49,712 bases of DNA from Rossellomorea aquimaris. Lineage in GTDB: Bacteria; Bacillota; Bacilli; Bacillales; Bacillaceae_B. The translations under genes and the position numbers were made by a program. The stretch is taken from positions 1-49,712 of the forward strand of contig NZ_QNRJ01000026.1 in assembly GCF_003315075.1 (NCBI RefSeq), given 5' to 3'. The notes beneath the pieces are model-generated. The model saw only the letters and a list, made by a program, of their open reading frames with translations, was not told where the DNA came from and searched no databases. This document shows, piece after piece, positions 24,962 through 33,969 of this stretch. Position 1 is the stretch's first letter. Each line of letters opens with the position of its first letter.

Positions 24962-26299
24962 TTAATCCTCCTTGTTCATCCATTTTGAGAAACTATATTC
25001 ATAGAGTGCTTTAACCGACGGACGAATCCGGTCGTTCTCCAAGTATGTTCGTTTAGAAGGCTTGGAATTGACTTCGATCAGCCATGGCTTCCCGCTTTCA
25101 TCGATGCCAACATCAATGCCGAGCTCGGCGTAATGCCCTTCTACCGTGTCAGAAAGGAGTCGGGCAGAAGACGTACATAACTTCTTCATGTCATTTAGGA
25201 CCCGAATGCTTTCCTTAGGTGAAAAAACAGTTTGAAGGATTGCTAGAGGCTTTGCAATTCGTCCTCCCTGATCGACATTTGCCACGAATTGATCACGAGA
25301 AGCAATCCGGGCAACAGAAGAAACGATTTCCCAATTTCCCTTTCCATTCAAGTGGCAAAGAAATCGAAAATCTAATGGCTGCCCTTCCACTGTAAGAAAA
25401 GGAATGGTTTCCTGAACCAAATAAGAAGATGGGTTGCACCAGGATCGAATTTGCTTATAGAGTGAAGAGTAGGTTGAGAAGGAAAGCGGACTCTGTGATG
25501 TGAAAGAGTTCTGGTACATGATAAACTCGTTCTCTCTTTTTTGGATTCGCATGATGTACCGTCCCTTGCTCCCGTTTATCCCCTTAACGAAAACATCCTT
25601 ATATAAGGAAAGCATTTCCTCCAATGAATCGAACCCCTGCACGGTTTTGGGTATGTGTTGTACTAAGGACGGGCTGTCTTTCAGCGCATTGTAAACCTCG
25701 TCTTTCGATAGAAACCCGGAATTGAAAACATGAATGTTCCGTTCTTCAGATTGAGTGAGCGCTTTTTCAAAGGAAGGGGTTCTTTCTACCTTTCTTGAAT
25801 GACATCGATTGTAAATGACGTGAGGAGCGGGAAGTGTTTTAAGCTCCCAGTCTTGATCAAGAAATACAACCCCTTCAGGAAGGTCCCCTACAAAAGAAGA
25901 GAGCGGAATAAGATAAAAGAATCCACCTTTTCGTTGAAACCAGGTCTGACACTCTGTAAAATAATCTTTTAAAGAGTGAGAATGTAATGTATTGAGAGAG
26001 AATTGGTTGATTAATAGTGCCACGACCGGTCCTATATGAATGATGCTATGCCTTGAATCGATGGATATCCATATATTTTCCAAATTCGGCATGGAGGAGA
26101 ATAATGAATCGCTTGTTTCTAACATAATCTGTAAAGAATCAGAGGTCGCCTCCCTGCATATGACGTTAAGAGAAGAGTTGCCACATTTCAGCGTCATGTT
26201 TCGTTGAAAAGGATATCGATTCATCATCTGCTTCGGTATATACAAGTGATGATGATCATGTTGATGTTTTTGCGAACTAAATGAACATTTTATCTTCAT
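24962..26299 (-). CDS. YheD-like ATP-grasp protein, first operon gene
   Basis: A 445-residue protein leading the four-gene operon. After a His-rich stretch (KHQHDHHHLY, residues 12-21) comes the N-terminal beta domain, VIYNRCHSRKVERTPSFEKAL, and an ATP-grasp domain with KGINGSKGRYIM, PLDFRFLCHLN, AELGIDVGID and LIEVNSKPSKRTY. ATG 26299 is 6 bases after GGGGA; the ATG at 26305 abuts that site. It is divergent from yheB. Relation to YheD is by overall size and domain order. Confidence 0.8.
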   Translation of the reverse strand: MKIKCSFSSQKHQHDHHHLYIPKQMMNRYPFQRNMTLKCGNSSLNVICREATSDSLQIMLETSDSLFSSMPNLENIWISIDSRHSIIHIGPVVALLINQFSLNTLHSHSLKDYFTECQTWFQRKGGFFYLIPLSSFVGDLPEGVVFLDQDWELKTLPAPHVIYNRCHSRKVERTPSFEKALTQSEERNIHVFNSGFLSKDEVYNALKDSPSLVQHIPKTVQGFDSLEEMLSLYKDVFVKGINGSKGRYIMRIQKRENEFIMYQNSFTSQSPLSFSTYSSLYKQIRSWCNPSSYLVQETIPFLTVEGQPLDFRFLCHLNGKGNWEIVSSVARIASRDQFVANVDQGGRIAKPLAILQTVFSPKESIRVLNDMKKLCTSSARLLSDTVEGHYAELGIDVGIDESGKPWLIEVNSKPSKRTYLENDRIRPSVKALYEYSFSKWMNKED

Positions 26300-26429
26300 A
26301 AGCATTCCCCGTTTGCATAACCCGTACGAATGATTCTATAATGATTTATTGGGCTAATGTTGATATAGCATTCTATGTAAGCCCAGGCAAAATGTTCAAA
26401 CAAGAGAAGTAGAAAAGGAAGGTGCAATA

Positions 26430-27569
26430 ATGCTGGATGCTTTCATCCTAATACTGTTCATGGTTTTGATTGGAGCCCTCATTGGAGGAGTCACCAATTC
26501 ATTAGCCATAAAAATGTTATTCAGACCTTATAGGGCTTACTATATCGGGAAATTTAAAGTACCATTCACACCAGGGTTGATCCCAAAACGCCGGGGGGAA
26601 TTAGCGGAACAACTCGGGAAAATGGTGGTCGATCATTTAATCACTCCTGAAAGTCTTCAAAAAAAAGTGATGAACTATGATTTTCAAAGGGATGTAACCC
26701 ATTGGCTAGCGGAAGAATTACAGCCTGTCTTCGCATCGGACAAAACAGTGAATGAGTGGCTGGATATCCTGCAGATCCCTGTATCCTCCGATCGTCTTAA
26801 TGAATGGCTTGAAGAGTGGGTAGCTGTAAAAATGAAAGATACGAAAGCAGCCTACACCTCTAAAAAGCTGGAAGAGGCTCTTCCAGAAAAGTGGCAGGAA
26901 AAAGTCGAAGAAAGCATTCCGAAGCTTGTTGACTTCATCGCAAACCGTGCGGAAACTTATTTCACGAGCCCTGAAGGAAAAATGAAAGTGAAGATCATGA
27001 TCGACGATTTTCTGAAAGAACGGGGCATGCTCGGAAACATGCTTGGAATGTTCCTCGGCAACACATCTGTAGCGGACAAAGTACAGCCTGAAATCGTAAA
27101 GTTCATCAAGCATGAAGGAACCCAGGAAATCCTTTACAATCTGCTGACAAAAGAATGGTCCAAACTGAAACAAATGCAGCTTAATGAGTTCATCGATCGA
27201 TTACCGGAAGAAGACTTGATTCAATCCGTCCAGGCATCCCTGGTCAAACTCGTCAACATCGAAGGGCACCTATCCAAGCCGCTCAGAACCTTCCTTGAGC
27301 CTCACAAGGAATCCTTCTTCCATAAGCAGCTTCCAAAATGGGTGGATAGAGGGACGGACCTCTTATCGAAGAAGATTCCAAACCTGATGGAGAAGATGCA
27401 CCTGCAGCATATTGTGCAGGAGCAGGTTGAATCATTTTCAGTTGGAAGGTTGGAAGAATTGGTTCTCGGCATTTCCCGTCGTGAATTCAAAATGATTACT
27501 TATTTAGGGGCATTACTAGGAGGAGTGATCGGAATCGTTCAAGGGGTCATAGCCCTCTTTATCTCTTAA
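26430..27569 (+). CDS. yheB: DUF445 membrane protein YheB
   Basis: A 379-residue protein with one transmembrane helix at each end (about 3-22 and 357-377) and a long helical middle. GGVTNSLAIKMLFRPYRAYYIGKFKVPFTPGLIPKRRGELA and the C-terminal RREFKMITYLGALLGGVIGIVQG are conserved in YheB (377 aa). YheB is reported as spore-expressed in B. subtilis, and its molecular function is unknown. GAAGGTG precedes the ATG. It sits beside yheA and the divergent ATP-grasp operon as in B. subtilis. Confidence 0.88.
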   Translation: MLDAFILILFMVLIGALIGGVTNSLAIKMLFRPYRAYYIGKFKVPFTPGLIPKRRGELAEQLGKMVVDHLITPESLQKKVMNYDFQRDVTHWLAEELQPVFASDKTVNEWLDILQIPVSSDRLNEWLEEWVAVKMKDTKAAYTSKKLEEALPEKWQEKVEESIPKLVDFIANRAETYFTSPEGKMKVKIMIDDFLKERGMLGNMLGMFLGNTSVADKVQPEIVKFIKHEGTQEILYNLLTKEWSKLKQMQLNEFIDRLPEEDLIQSVQASLVKLVNIEGHLSKPLRTFLEPHKESFFHKQLPKWVDRGTDLLSKKIPNLMEKMHLQHIVQEQVESFSVGRLEELVLGISRREFKMITYLGALLGGVIGIVQGVIALFIS

Positions 27570-27597
27570 TCCTACAAAGCTCAAGGGTCCTTCCTAG

Positions 27598-27648
27598 AAT
27601 TTCACTCTATAGTTTGTTATAGTGGTGTAGGAAACAAAGAGTGAAATT
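27598..27648. promoter_or_regulatory. 11-bp inverted repeat flanking the yheA promoter
   Basis: AATTTCACTCT (27598-27608) and AGAGTGAAATT (27638-27648) are perfect complements 29 bp apart. A TATAGT -10-like box lies between them (27618-27623), so the left arm covers the -35 region and the right arm falls in the leader just before the ribosome site. It could be an operator for an unknown regulator. Confidence 0.55.
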
Positions 27649-27664
27649 ATAGGAGGTACGTATT

Positions 27665-28018
27665 TTGGCTATTAACTTATACGATCAAGCGAACGAATTG
27701 GAAAGTGCTTTACGTCAAAGCGATGAATTTCTAGAACTGAAGAAGATGTATGACGAAGTAAACAATGACGAATCTGCTAGCAAGATGTTTGAAAACTTCA
27801 GAAACATCCAAATGACACTTCAACAAAAACAAATGAGCGGTGAAGAAATCTCTCAAGAAGAAGTAGAGCAAGCTCAAAAGACTGCTCAACTTGTTCAACA
27901 ACACGAATTAATCGCAAAGCTTATGGAAGCTGAACAACGCATGAGCATGGTCATCAATGACTTGAACAAAGTCATCATGAAACCACTTGAAGAACTTTAC
28001 GGTTCAATGCAGAAATAA
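27665..28018 (+). CDS. yheA: YheA, YlbF/YmcA-family protein
   Basis: A 117-residue all-helical protein. SDEFLELKKMYDEVNNDESASKMFENFR and QLVQQHELIAKLMEAEQRMSM match YheA. The family includes YlbF and YmcA, which with YaaT form a complex that influences RNase Y, competence, biofilm and sporulation; YheA itself has no known role. The start is TTG at 27665, supported by AGGAGGT (27651-27657) at 7-base spacing. A strong terminator follows. Confidence 0.9.
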   Translation: MAINLYDQANELESALRQSDEFLELKKMYDEVNNDESASKMFENFRNIQMTLQQKQMSGEEISQEEVEQAQKTAQLVQQHELIAKLMEAEQRMSMVINDLNKVIMKPLEELYGSMQK

Positions 28019-28028
28019 TATGGATACC

Positions 28029-28068
28029 AAAGGGACTAACCTCCGGATCGGGGGTTAGTCCTTTTCTT
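28029..28068 (+). terminator. Terminator after yheA
   Basis: A stem of about 15 bp (28029-28044 / 28050-28064, with mismatches near the loop) followed by a T-rich tract. From there to 28184 I see only the yhaX promoter region. Confidence 0.85.
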
Positions 28069-28184
28069 TAGTTCTGCCAGCTGCTCCATATAATTTCCGA
28101 ATTGCTCCCACCCCTTGTCATATTTGTCTCCCCTCATTCATAAAAGTAAAGAAAGGGAGTAGACAACATATAGGGGGGACACCA

Positions 28185-29057
28185 ATGATAATCTATAGAA
28201 TGTTAGCGTTAAATATTGATGGAACGATTGTAAATGAAAACGGAAAAATTGCGAAGGAAACAAAGGAAGCAATTGAGTACGTTCAAGATAAAGGTGTACC
28301 GGTCACATTGGTTACAAGCAGAAGCTTTGCTTCAGCAAAGAAAGTAGCCAAAGCCCTTAAGCTCAAAACCCCGCTAGTCACACATAGTGGTGCTTACATT
28401 GCTGGGGAGCATGAAAAACCGATGTATGTAAAAAAGATTGCCGAGGATATTACGTATGAAATAGCTCAATTTCTCGAAGGGTTCTCATGCCAAGTAGCTC
28501 TATCCCATGAGAAGAGGTCAATCATTGGAAAAGCCAATTCCCAGGCAAGGGATATGGCCAAAGTCTCGTGGCAAAGGGAGTCAAAATTACTTTATAGTAA
28601 GCAATTTGTGGATCGTGTGAGTGATCATCTCTTGGAGAATCCAATGTCGGTTCCGAAGATATCGGTTGTCATGGAGCATCGGGAAGATGTGTGGGACGTA
28701 GTCGCTTCTCTAAAAGGAATGTATGAAGAAGTGGACGCCATCCCGACATCCGACTATAAACTGGATATCGTGCCAAGGGGCGTATCGAAGCTTCGAGGAT
28801 TGATGTATCTGTCTGAACGTCTCGGAGTGAAGAAGGATCAAATCGTGATGGTCGGCTCGGGGCTGGATGACATCGACTCCTTGGAATGCTGCGGTCTTGG
28901 GGTTGCTATGGGAGATGCCCCAAGACAGGTGACAGATGCAGCAAACTGGATTACACGGAGCCAAAGCGAAAAAGGCATCCCGTATTTTGTTACAGAACTA
29001 TTCCGCAAGCAGCACCCGATTCCATTCCTGAAGAAAATGAACATCATTAAATCATAA
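28185..29057 (+). CDS. yhaX: HAD-superfamily (Cof-type) protein YhaX, altered catalytic motif
   Basis: A 290-residue Cof/IIB-type HAD protein like B. subtilis YhaX (288), which is expressed in the sporulating mother cell. Motif I reads ALNIDGT: Asn10 replaces the nucleophilic Asp of DxDGT. Motif III Lys is present (PRGVSKLRGL), but motif IV is GSGLDDIDS instead of GDxxND. The protein is therefore probably not a normal phosphatase and may bind a ligand or serve structurally. GGGGGG precedes the ATG. It is followed by hemZ as in B. subtilis. Confidence 0.88.
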   Translation: MIIYRMLALNIDGTIVNENGKIAKETKEAIEYVQDKGVPVTLVTSRSFASAKKVAKALKLKTPLVTHSGAYIAGEHEKPMYVKKIAEDITYEIAQFLEGFSCQVALSHEKRSIIGKANSQARDMAKVSWQRESKLLYSKQFVDRVSDHLLENPMSVPKISVVMEHREDVWDVVASLKGMYEEVDAIPTSDYKLDIVPRGVSKLRGLMYLSERLGVKKDQIVMVGSGLDDIDSLECCGLGVAMGDAPRQVTDAANWITRSQSEKGIPYFVTELFRKQHPIPFLKKMNIIKS

Positions 29058-29063
29058 ACCGAT

Positions 29064-29100
29064 ACACCCCGCATTTCCATTGGAAAGCGGGGTGTTGTAT
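29064..29100 (+). terminator. Terminator after yhaX
   Basis: ACACCCCGC pairs with GCGGGGTGT and inner TTTCC with GGAAA (29064-29095), giving a 14-bp stem with one bulge. Confidence 0.75.
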
Positions 29101-29192
29101 TTATTTCAGTGGGCTTCCCTGCCATTGACCATTCCCACCCCATTCTGTACACTTATAAAAGCTTATTAGATTTGGTGGAAGGTGATTAGAAC

Positions 29193-30689
29193 GTGAATGT
29201 TTTGATAAAAGGAATCGAGGATGAGCGTTTTGAGCGCCCCCTGCGATTGATTGCGAATTTATTTTTTGAAGAATCCGTGATTCACTTTGGCCGTTGTGAT
29301 GACATGGATCTTCAAGTCAAAATAGATATTTCAATAGAAGAAAAGATTGAAGCGAAAGCCGTGTTGACCAAGCCGTCTTCTGACGAATCATACACTGCGG
29401 CCTATGAACGTGGCTGGACATCATATGAAAATGAAAAGGAACGTTTCAAACAGCTGAAAACAGCAGTATCTCATGTGTATCTGAATGTACTTCAAGACCT
29501 GACGGGAATCAGGCAAAAGTGGGGGATCTTAACGGGGATCCGTCCTACCAAGCTTTTACATAAGCAGACTCAGCTTGGGATTCCCCAGGAGGAAATTCAA
29601 GCGAAATTGAAGGAAGAATACCTCATTACCGAAGAGAAAATTCAGCTGATGCAAAACATCGTGGACCGTCAGTTATCGGTTGTGCCGGATCTCTATGATC
29701 TCCAGAATGAAGTGAGTATCTATATCGGAATCCCATTTTGCCCTACCAAATGTGCGTATTGTACATTTCCTGCATACGCGATTCTCGGTAAACAAGGTCG
29801 GGTCGATTCGTTCCTGGCCGGGCTTCACTACGAAATCCAGGAAATGGGACGCTGGCTCAAAGAGAATAACGTCAAGATTACGACGATTTACTATGGTGGG
29901 GGGACACCGACAAGCATCACGGCAGAAGAAATGGATGCCCTATATGAAGAAATGTATCGATCATTCCCTGATGTGGACGCGGTAAGGGAAGTAACGGTAG
30001 AAGCAGGGAGACCTGATACGATTTCCCCGGATAAACTAGAGGTACTAAAGAAATGGAATATCGACCGTATCTCCATCAACCCTCAGTCGTATACACAAGA
30101 AACATTAAAAGCGATCGGCCGTCATCACACCGTGGAAGAGACCATTGATAAATTTCATTTATCCCGCAACATGGGAATGAACAACATCAACATGGATCTC
30201 ATTATCGGACTACCGGGTGAAGAGCTTCCAGAACTTCAGCATTCTTTGGATGAAACCGAAAAGCTCATGCCTGAATCGTTGACCGTCCACACTTTGTCCT
30301 TCAAGCGGGCGTCTGAAATGACGAAGAATAAAGATAAGTATAAAGTGGCAGACCGGGTGGAAATCGAGAAGATGATGGACCTTGCCGAAGAATGGACGAA
30401 GGCTAACGGCTATGAGCCCTATTACTTATATCGTCAGAAGAACATTCTCGGTAATCTCGAAAATGTCGGATATGCTCTCCCCGGACAGGATAGCCTCTAT
30501 AACATCATGATCATGGAAGAAGTCCAAACCATCATTGGCATTGGCTGCGGGGCTGCGAGTAAATTCATCGATCCGAAGACCGGAAAGATCACGCATTTTG
30601 CCAATCCCAAAGAGCCAAACGCCTACAACCTGGGATTCAAAGAATATACCGATAAGAAGATCAAAATCCTTAATGACATATTTTCATAA
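29193..30689 (+). CDS. hemZ: HemZ, radical-SAM coproporphyrinogen dehydrogenase-like protein
   Basis: A 498-residue radical SAM protein (HemZ is about 501). The [4Fe-4S] ligands are Cys183, Cys187 and Cys190 in FCPTKCAYCTF, followed by the GGGTPT SAM-binding motif and a HemN-type C-terminus (GYALPGQDSLYNI). Family members decarboxylate coproporphyrinogen III without oxygen, though HemZ's exact reaction in Bacillus is less certain than HemN's. The start is GTG 29193, with GGAAGGTG 8 bases upstream. It has its own terminator. Confidence 0.92.
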   Translation: MNVLIKGIEDERFERPLRLIANLFFEESVIHFGRCDDMDLQVKIDISIEEKIEAKAVLTKPSSDESYTAAYERGWTSYENEKERFKQLKTAVSHVYLNVLQDLTGIRQKWGILTGIRPTKLLHKQTQLGIPQEEIQAKLKEEYLITEEKIQLMQNIVDRQLSVVPDLYDLQNEVSIYIGIPFCPTKCAYCTFPAYAILGKQGRVDSFLAGLHYEIQEMGRWLKENNVKITTIYYGGGTPTSITAEEMDALYEEMYRSFPDVDAVREVTVEAGRPDTISPDKLEVLKKWNIDRISINPQSYTQETLKAIGRHHTVEETIDKFHLSRNMGMNNINMDLIIGLPGEELPELQHSLDETEKLMPESLTVHTLSFKRASEMTKNKDKYKVADRVEIEKMMDLAEEWTKANGYEPYYLYRQKNILGNLENVGYALPGQDSLYNIMIMEEVQTIIGIGCGAASKFIDPKTGKITHFANPKEPNAYNLGFKEYTDKKIKILNDIFS

Positions 30690-30693
30690 TAAC

Positions 30694-30727
30694 AAGCTGT
30701 CCAGAGAACTTCTGGACGGCTTTTATT
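30694..30727 (+). terminator. Terminator after hemZ
   Basis: A 12-bp stem (30694-30705 / 30711-30722, one G-U) with a 5-base loop, then TTTTATTT. Confidence 0.88.
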
Positions 30728-30843
30728 TATATCTAAGGACGTCTCTATATGAATGACTAACAGAATTTTTCTACAATACTTAAAGGATTACATCTGAAAA
30801 GGTCGAATTAGTAAGGTAGACATAGAAATTCAGACAATACTTT

Positions 30844-30857
30844 TGAAAACGCTTACT
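30844..30857 (+). promoter_or_regulatory. cre-like CcpA site before the acyl-CoA synthetase
   Basis: The 14-mer TGAAAACGCTTACT matches the cre consensus except at the last base. It lies 27 bp before the start codon, consistent with catabolite repression of a fatty-acid-using gene. Confidence 0.5.
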
Positions 30858-30883
30858 AATATTGAGGGGAGAGATCGAATTTG

Positions 30884-32494
30884 ATGCAAACACCTCTGCT
30901 TTTGACACAAATGATTGAACGAGCCGAAAAGTATTTTCCTAACAAAGAAATTGTTTCACGTACTGAGTCCGGAATAAGCCGCTTCACGTATAAACAGTGG
31001 GGAGAAAGAACAAGAAGACTTGCAAGCAGCCTATCAAAACTTGGGGTGGAAGAAGGGGATAAGGTAGGGACACTTGCCTGGAATCATCATCGACATCTTG
31101 AATCCTATTTTGCGATTCCTTGTAGTGGGGCTGTCCTACATACGATCAATATTCGCTTATCACCTCAGCACATCGTATATATCATCAATCATGCCAAGGA
31201 CCAGGTATTGCTCATCGACTCGGACATCGTACCGCTCATCGAAAAAATCAAAGACCAGATACCGACGGTCAAAGCGTTCATTGTAATGACCGATGGAGAC
31301 TTGCCGGAAACCACTTTGGAACCGGTTTATCATTATGAGAGTATGCTTGAGGAAGGCGACCCTTCTTTCCAATTCCGGACTAACATTGATGAAAATGCTC
31401 CTGCCGGGATGTGTTACACCTCAGCCACAACCGGAAATCCTAAAGGGGTCATTTATTCTCATCGTGGAATCGTCCTGCATGCCATGGCGCTTGGACTTGC
31501 TGATACCACTGGTGTTTGTGAAAGGGACGTGGCACTGCCGGTCGTACCGATGTTCCATGTAAATGCATGGGGACTTCCATTTGCCTCGGTGTGGTTCGGG
31601 ACGAAGCAGGTTCTGCCTGGACCATATTTCACTCCTGGATTGCTGGCTCAGTTAATGCAGGATGAGAAGGTAACCATCTCTGCAGGGGTCCCGACCATTT
31701 GGCTTGGCCTGCTCAATGAATTAGAGAAAAATGAGTATGATCTCTCCAGCCTTCGTTCCGTTCTATGCGGTGGTTCTGCGGCTCCTAAAGGAATGATTAG
31801 AACCTTTGAAGAGAAATTCGGCATTCCGTTCATGCATGCATATGGAATGACGGAAACAAGTCCGCTTGCCGTGATTGCTGCATCGAAAAGCTATCATGAT
31901 GATCTTTCCCCTGAAGAAAAGCTTGATCTGAAAGCAAAGCAAGGGATCCTCGTCCCTGGACTGGACATGAAAATCGTCGGGAAAGATGGAGATGTGGCTT
32001 GGGATGGAAAGGAAATGGGAGAGCTTGCCCTGAGAGGTCCATGGATTGCTTCTGAATACTATGAAGATGAAAGAACACAGGAAGCATTCCGTGATGGCTG
32101 GCTGTATACAGGAGATGTGGTCACCATCGACGAAGAGGGCTACATTAAAATCGTTGACCGCACAAAGGACTTGATCAAATCAGGTGGGGAATGGATTTCT
32201 TCTGTAGACCTTGAAAATGCCCTCATGGCACATGAACATATCTTCGAAGCAGCGGTAGTTGCCGTTCCCCATGAAGAATGGCAGGAACGCCCGATCGCTT
32301 GTGTGGTGTTAAAAGACTCGGGAAAAGGAAATGTGTCCAAAGAAGAAATCATGGACTTTCTGAAACCACAGTTTGCCAAATGGTGGCTGCCGGATGAGAT
32401 CCTGTTCCTTGATGAAATTCCCAAAACGTCAGTAGGTAAATTTTTGAAGAGAGCATTGCGGGACCAAGTGCAGGATAAAATGAAACAAATATAA
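30884..32494 (+). CDS. Fatty-acid--CoA ligase (AMP-forming)
   Basis: A 536-residue ANL-superfamily enzyme. The P-loop-like motif TSATTGNPKG (about 178-187), YGMTETSP, the GWLYTGDV hinge and the C-terminal catalytic Lys context KTSVGKFLKR are all present. It activates a fatty acid to acyl-CoA through an acyl-adenylate; chain length cannot be read from sequence. ATG 30884 follows GAGGGGAG; TTG 30881 is an alternative. B. subtilis lacks a gene between hemZ and yhaR, so it is an insertion here, and the enoyl-CoA hydratase downstream makes a beta-oxidation pairing likely. Confidence 0.88.
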   Translation: MQTPLLLTQMIERAEKYFPNKEIVSRTESGISRFTYKQWGERTRRLASSLSKLGVEEGDKVGTLAWNHHRHLESYFAIPCSGAVLHTINIRLSPQHIVYIINHAKDQVLLIDSDIVPLIEKIKDQIPTVKAFIVMTDGDLPETTLEPVYHYESMLEEGDPSFQFRTNIDENAPAGMCYTSATTGNPKGVIYSHRGIVLHAMALGLADTTGVCERDVALPVVPMFHVNAWGLPFASVWFGTKQVLPGPYFTPGLLAQLMQDEKVTISAGVPTIWLGLLNELEKNEYDLSSLRSVLCGGSAAPKGMIRTFEEKFGIPFMHAYGMTETSPLAVIAASKSYHDDLSPEEKLDLKAKQGILVPGLDMKIVGKDGDVAWDGKEMGELALRGPWIASEYYEDERTQEAFRDGWLYTGDVVTIDEEGYIKIVDRTKDLIKSGGEWISSVDLENALMAHEHIFEAAVVAVPHEEWQERPIACVVLKDSGKGNVSKEEIMDFLKPQFAKWWLPDEILFLDEIPKTSVGKFLKRALRDQVQDKMKQI

Positions 32495-32501
32495 ATCGTA
32501 T

Positions 32502-32532
32502 GAGAGGTCGGTACGAAGTCGGCCTCTCTTTT
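32502..32532 (+). terminator. Terminator after the ligase
   Basis: A 9-bp stem (32502-32510 / 32520-32528, one G-U) followed by a short T-run. Confidence 0.7.
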
Positions 32533-32610
32533 GAATTATTATACTATTCAAAATAATGATTCCTAAAAATAGGATATTACGCTATGCTAGAAGAAAGGGG
32601 AGGGATTTTT

Positions 32611-33405
32611 TTGACAGTGTCAAATCAATACGAAACAGTAAAATTACATAAAGAAGGTAAGGTGGCGAGGCTTCAGCTGAACCGGCCTCAATCACTGAAT
32701 GCGTTGGATGCGGGGCTTATGGGAGAGCTCCTGGCTGCGTTAAAAGAAGTGAAAAATGACCCATCGATTTCTTTATTGGTCCTGACAGGGGAAGGAAAGG
32801 GGTTTTCTTCTGGAGGAGATATTAAATCCATGCTTTCATTAAGTGGAGAAGAACAGTTCTCAAGTATTATGGATACCATCAGTGAACTGGTGATGACGCT
32901 GTACACCATGCCGAAAATTGTTCTAACAGGTATACATGGTGCTGCTGCAGGTCTGGGTTTCAGCCTGGCGCTTTGCTCCGACTATATTTTGTGTGAAGAA
33001 GACAGCAAGCTCGCCATGAACTTTATCGGCATCGCACTGATTCCGGATGGTGGAAGTCATTTTCTTCTGCAGGAGCGCCTGGGAACACATAAAGCGAAAC
33101 GATTGATTTGGAACGGTAAAGTATTGGAAGGGCAAGAGGCTCTTATGAAGGGACTGGTTGACGAAGCGATTCCTTCAGGGAAATTGGAAGAAGGCATCGA
33201 ACGCTATACAAAACAAGTATTAAGTGCACCGACGAAGGCGATGCTGAAAACGAAAGATGTATATGTCACATTAAACAAAGACAGACTTCAGCGGGCACTT
33301 GATCTCGAAAAAGAAGGGCAATGGCTCATGCGCCAAACCTCGGATCACCAGGAAGGCATCCGCGCATTTGTGGAGAAAAGAAGACCTGAATTTAAGGGAG
33401 AATAA
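32611..33405 (+). CDS. yhaR: Enoyl-CoA hydratase/isomerase family protein (YhaR-like)
   Basis: A 264-residue crotonase-fold protein. LNRPQSLNALD, GEGKGFSSGGDIKSM (oxyanion-hole half) and GIHGAAAGLGFSLALCSDYILCEEDSKLAMNFIGIALIPDGGS are classic. It probably hydrates enoyl-CoA in fatty-acid degradation, although family substrates vary. I chose TTG 32611 because GGGGAGGG lies 6 bases upstream; the ATG at 32584 has no ribosome site. Position after hemZ matches B. subtilis yhaR (255 aa). Confidence 0.82.
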   Translation: MTVSNQYETVKLHKEGKVARLQLNRPQSLNALDAGLMGELLAALKEVKNDPSISLLVLTGEGKGFSSGGDIKSMLSLSGEEQFSSIMDTISELVMTLYTMPKIVLTGIHGAAAGLGFSLALCSDYILCEEDSKLAMNFIGIALIPDGGSHFLLQERLGTHKAKRLIWNGKVLEGQEALMKGLVDEAIPSGKLEEGIERYTKQVLSAPTKAMLKTKDVYVTLNKDRLQRALDLEKEGQWLMRQTSDHQEGIRAFVEKRRPEFKGE

Positions 33406-33410
33406 TAGCT

Positions 33411-33450
33411 AAAAAGAACTAACCTGAAGGGGTTGGTTCTTTTTTATTAT
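33411..33450 (+). terminator. Terminator after yhaR
   Basis: A 14-bp stem (33411-33424 / 33431-33444, one G-U) ending in T6. Confidence 0.9.
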
Positions 33451-33518
33451 ACATTCAGCCTTTTAATTTATGGATCTTTTCGCAAAGATTGTTGTTTTCT
33501 AACATAGAGTCTGCCAGG

Positions 33519-33686
33519 GCTCTGTCAACCAGGTTTATGCTGGATGGTGAGGGGAACTGCTCCGCTTTCCGCGGACGTTCGGCCGAGCCTCCTCAGCTTA
33601 GCCGAACGGGGTCTCGGCACGACCGTACTTCCGCAGGAGTCTACGCAGTTCCCCTCACCATCTTAAATGGAATTTCGTGACAGAGC
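33519..33686. repeat. Palindromic intergenic repeat, copy 1
   Basis: GCTCTGTCA (33519-33527) pairs with TGACAGAGC (33678-33686), and a perfect 18-bp arm (33543-33560) pairs with 33645-33662. The core contains TTTCCGCGG, GAGCCTCCT, GGGTCTCG and CCGCAGGAGTC blocks, which recur inverted in copy 2. This block set is a dispersed repeat type seen in many Bacillus-like genomes. No coding evidence; the AT-rich stretch 33687-33969 between the copies holds nothing I can name. Confidence 0.8.
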
Positions 33687-33969
33687 TTAAAAGAAACAAA
33701 AAATGGCCGAAAGAAAACAGATCTTCTATTATATACAAGCAGAAAAAGGCTTTCTTTATATAGTTAATGAAATTAAAAGAGGACAAGCTAAATCCTCCGT
33801 GAGTAATAACGATAAAAATATGACTAATAACTGATTTATGAGCTATCATAATGATGTTAATTTGATACTCCTTTGTAGACATTTTGATTTTGGGAACAAA
33901 CTAGGAGTTTTTTGTTTTTGCCTATCCATCATTCGGCAGTCAGAATAAAGAAGCACAGAGTGGATTGTA

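Noticed and set aside
30750..30759. FadR operator before the acyl-CoA ligase
   Set aside because: Only one half-site (TGAATGACTA) is present; the second arm of the palindrome is missing.
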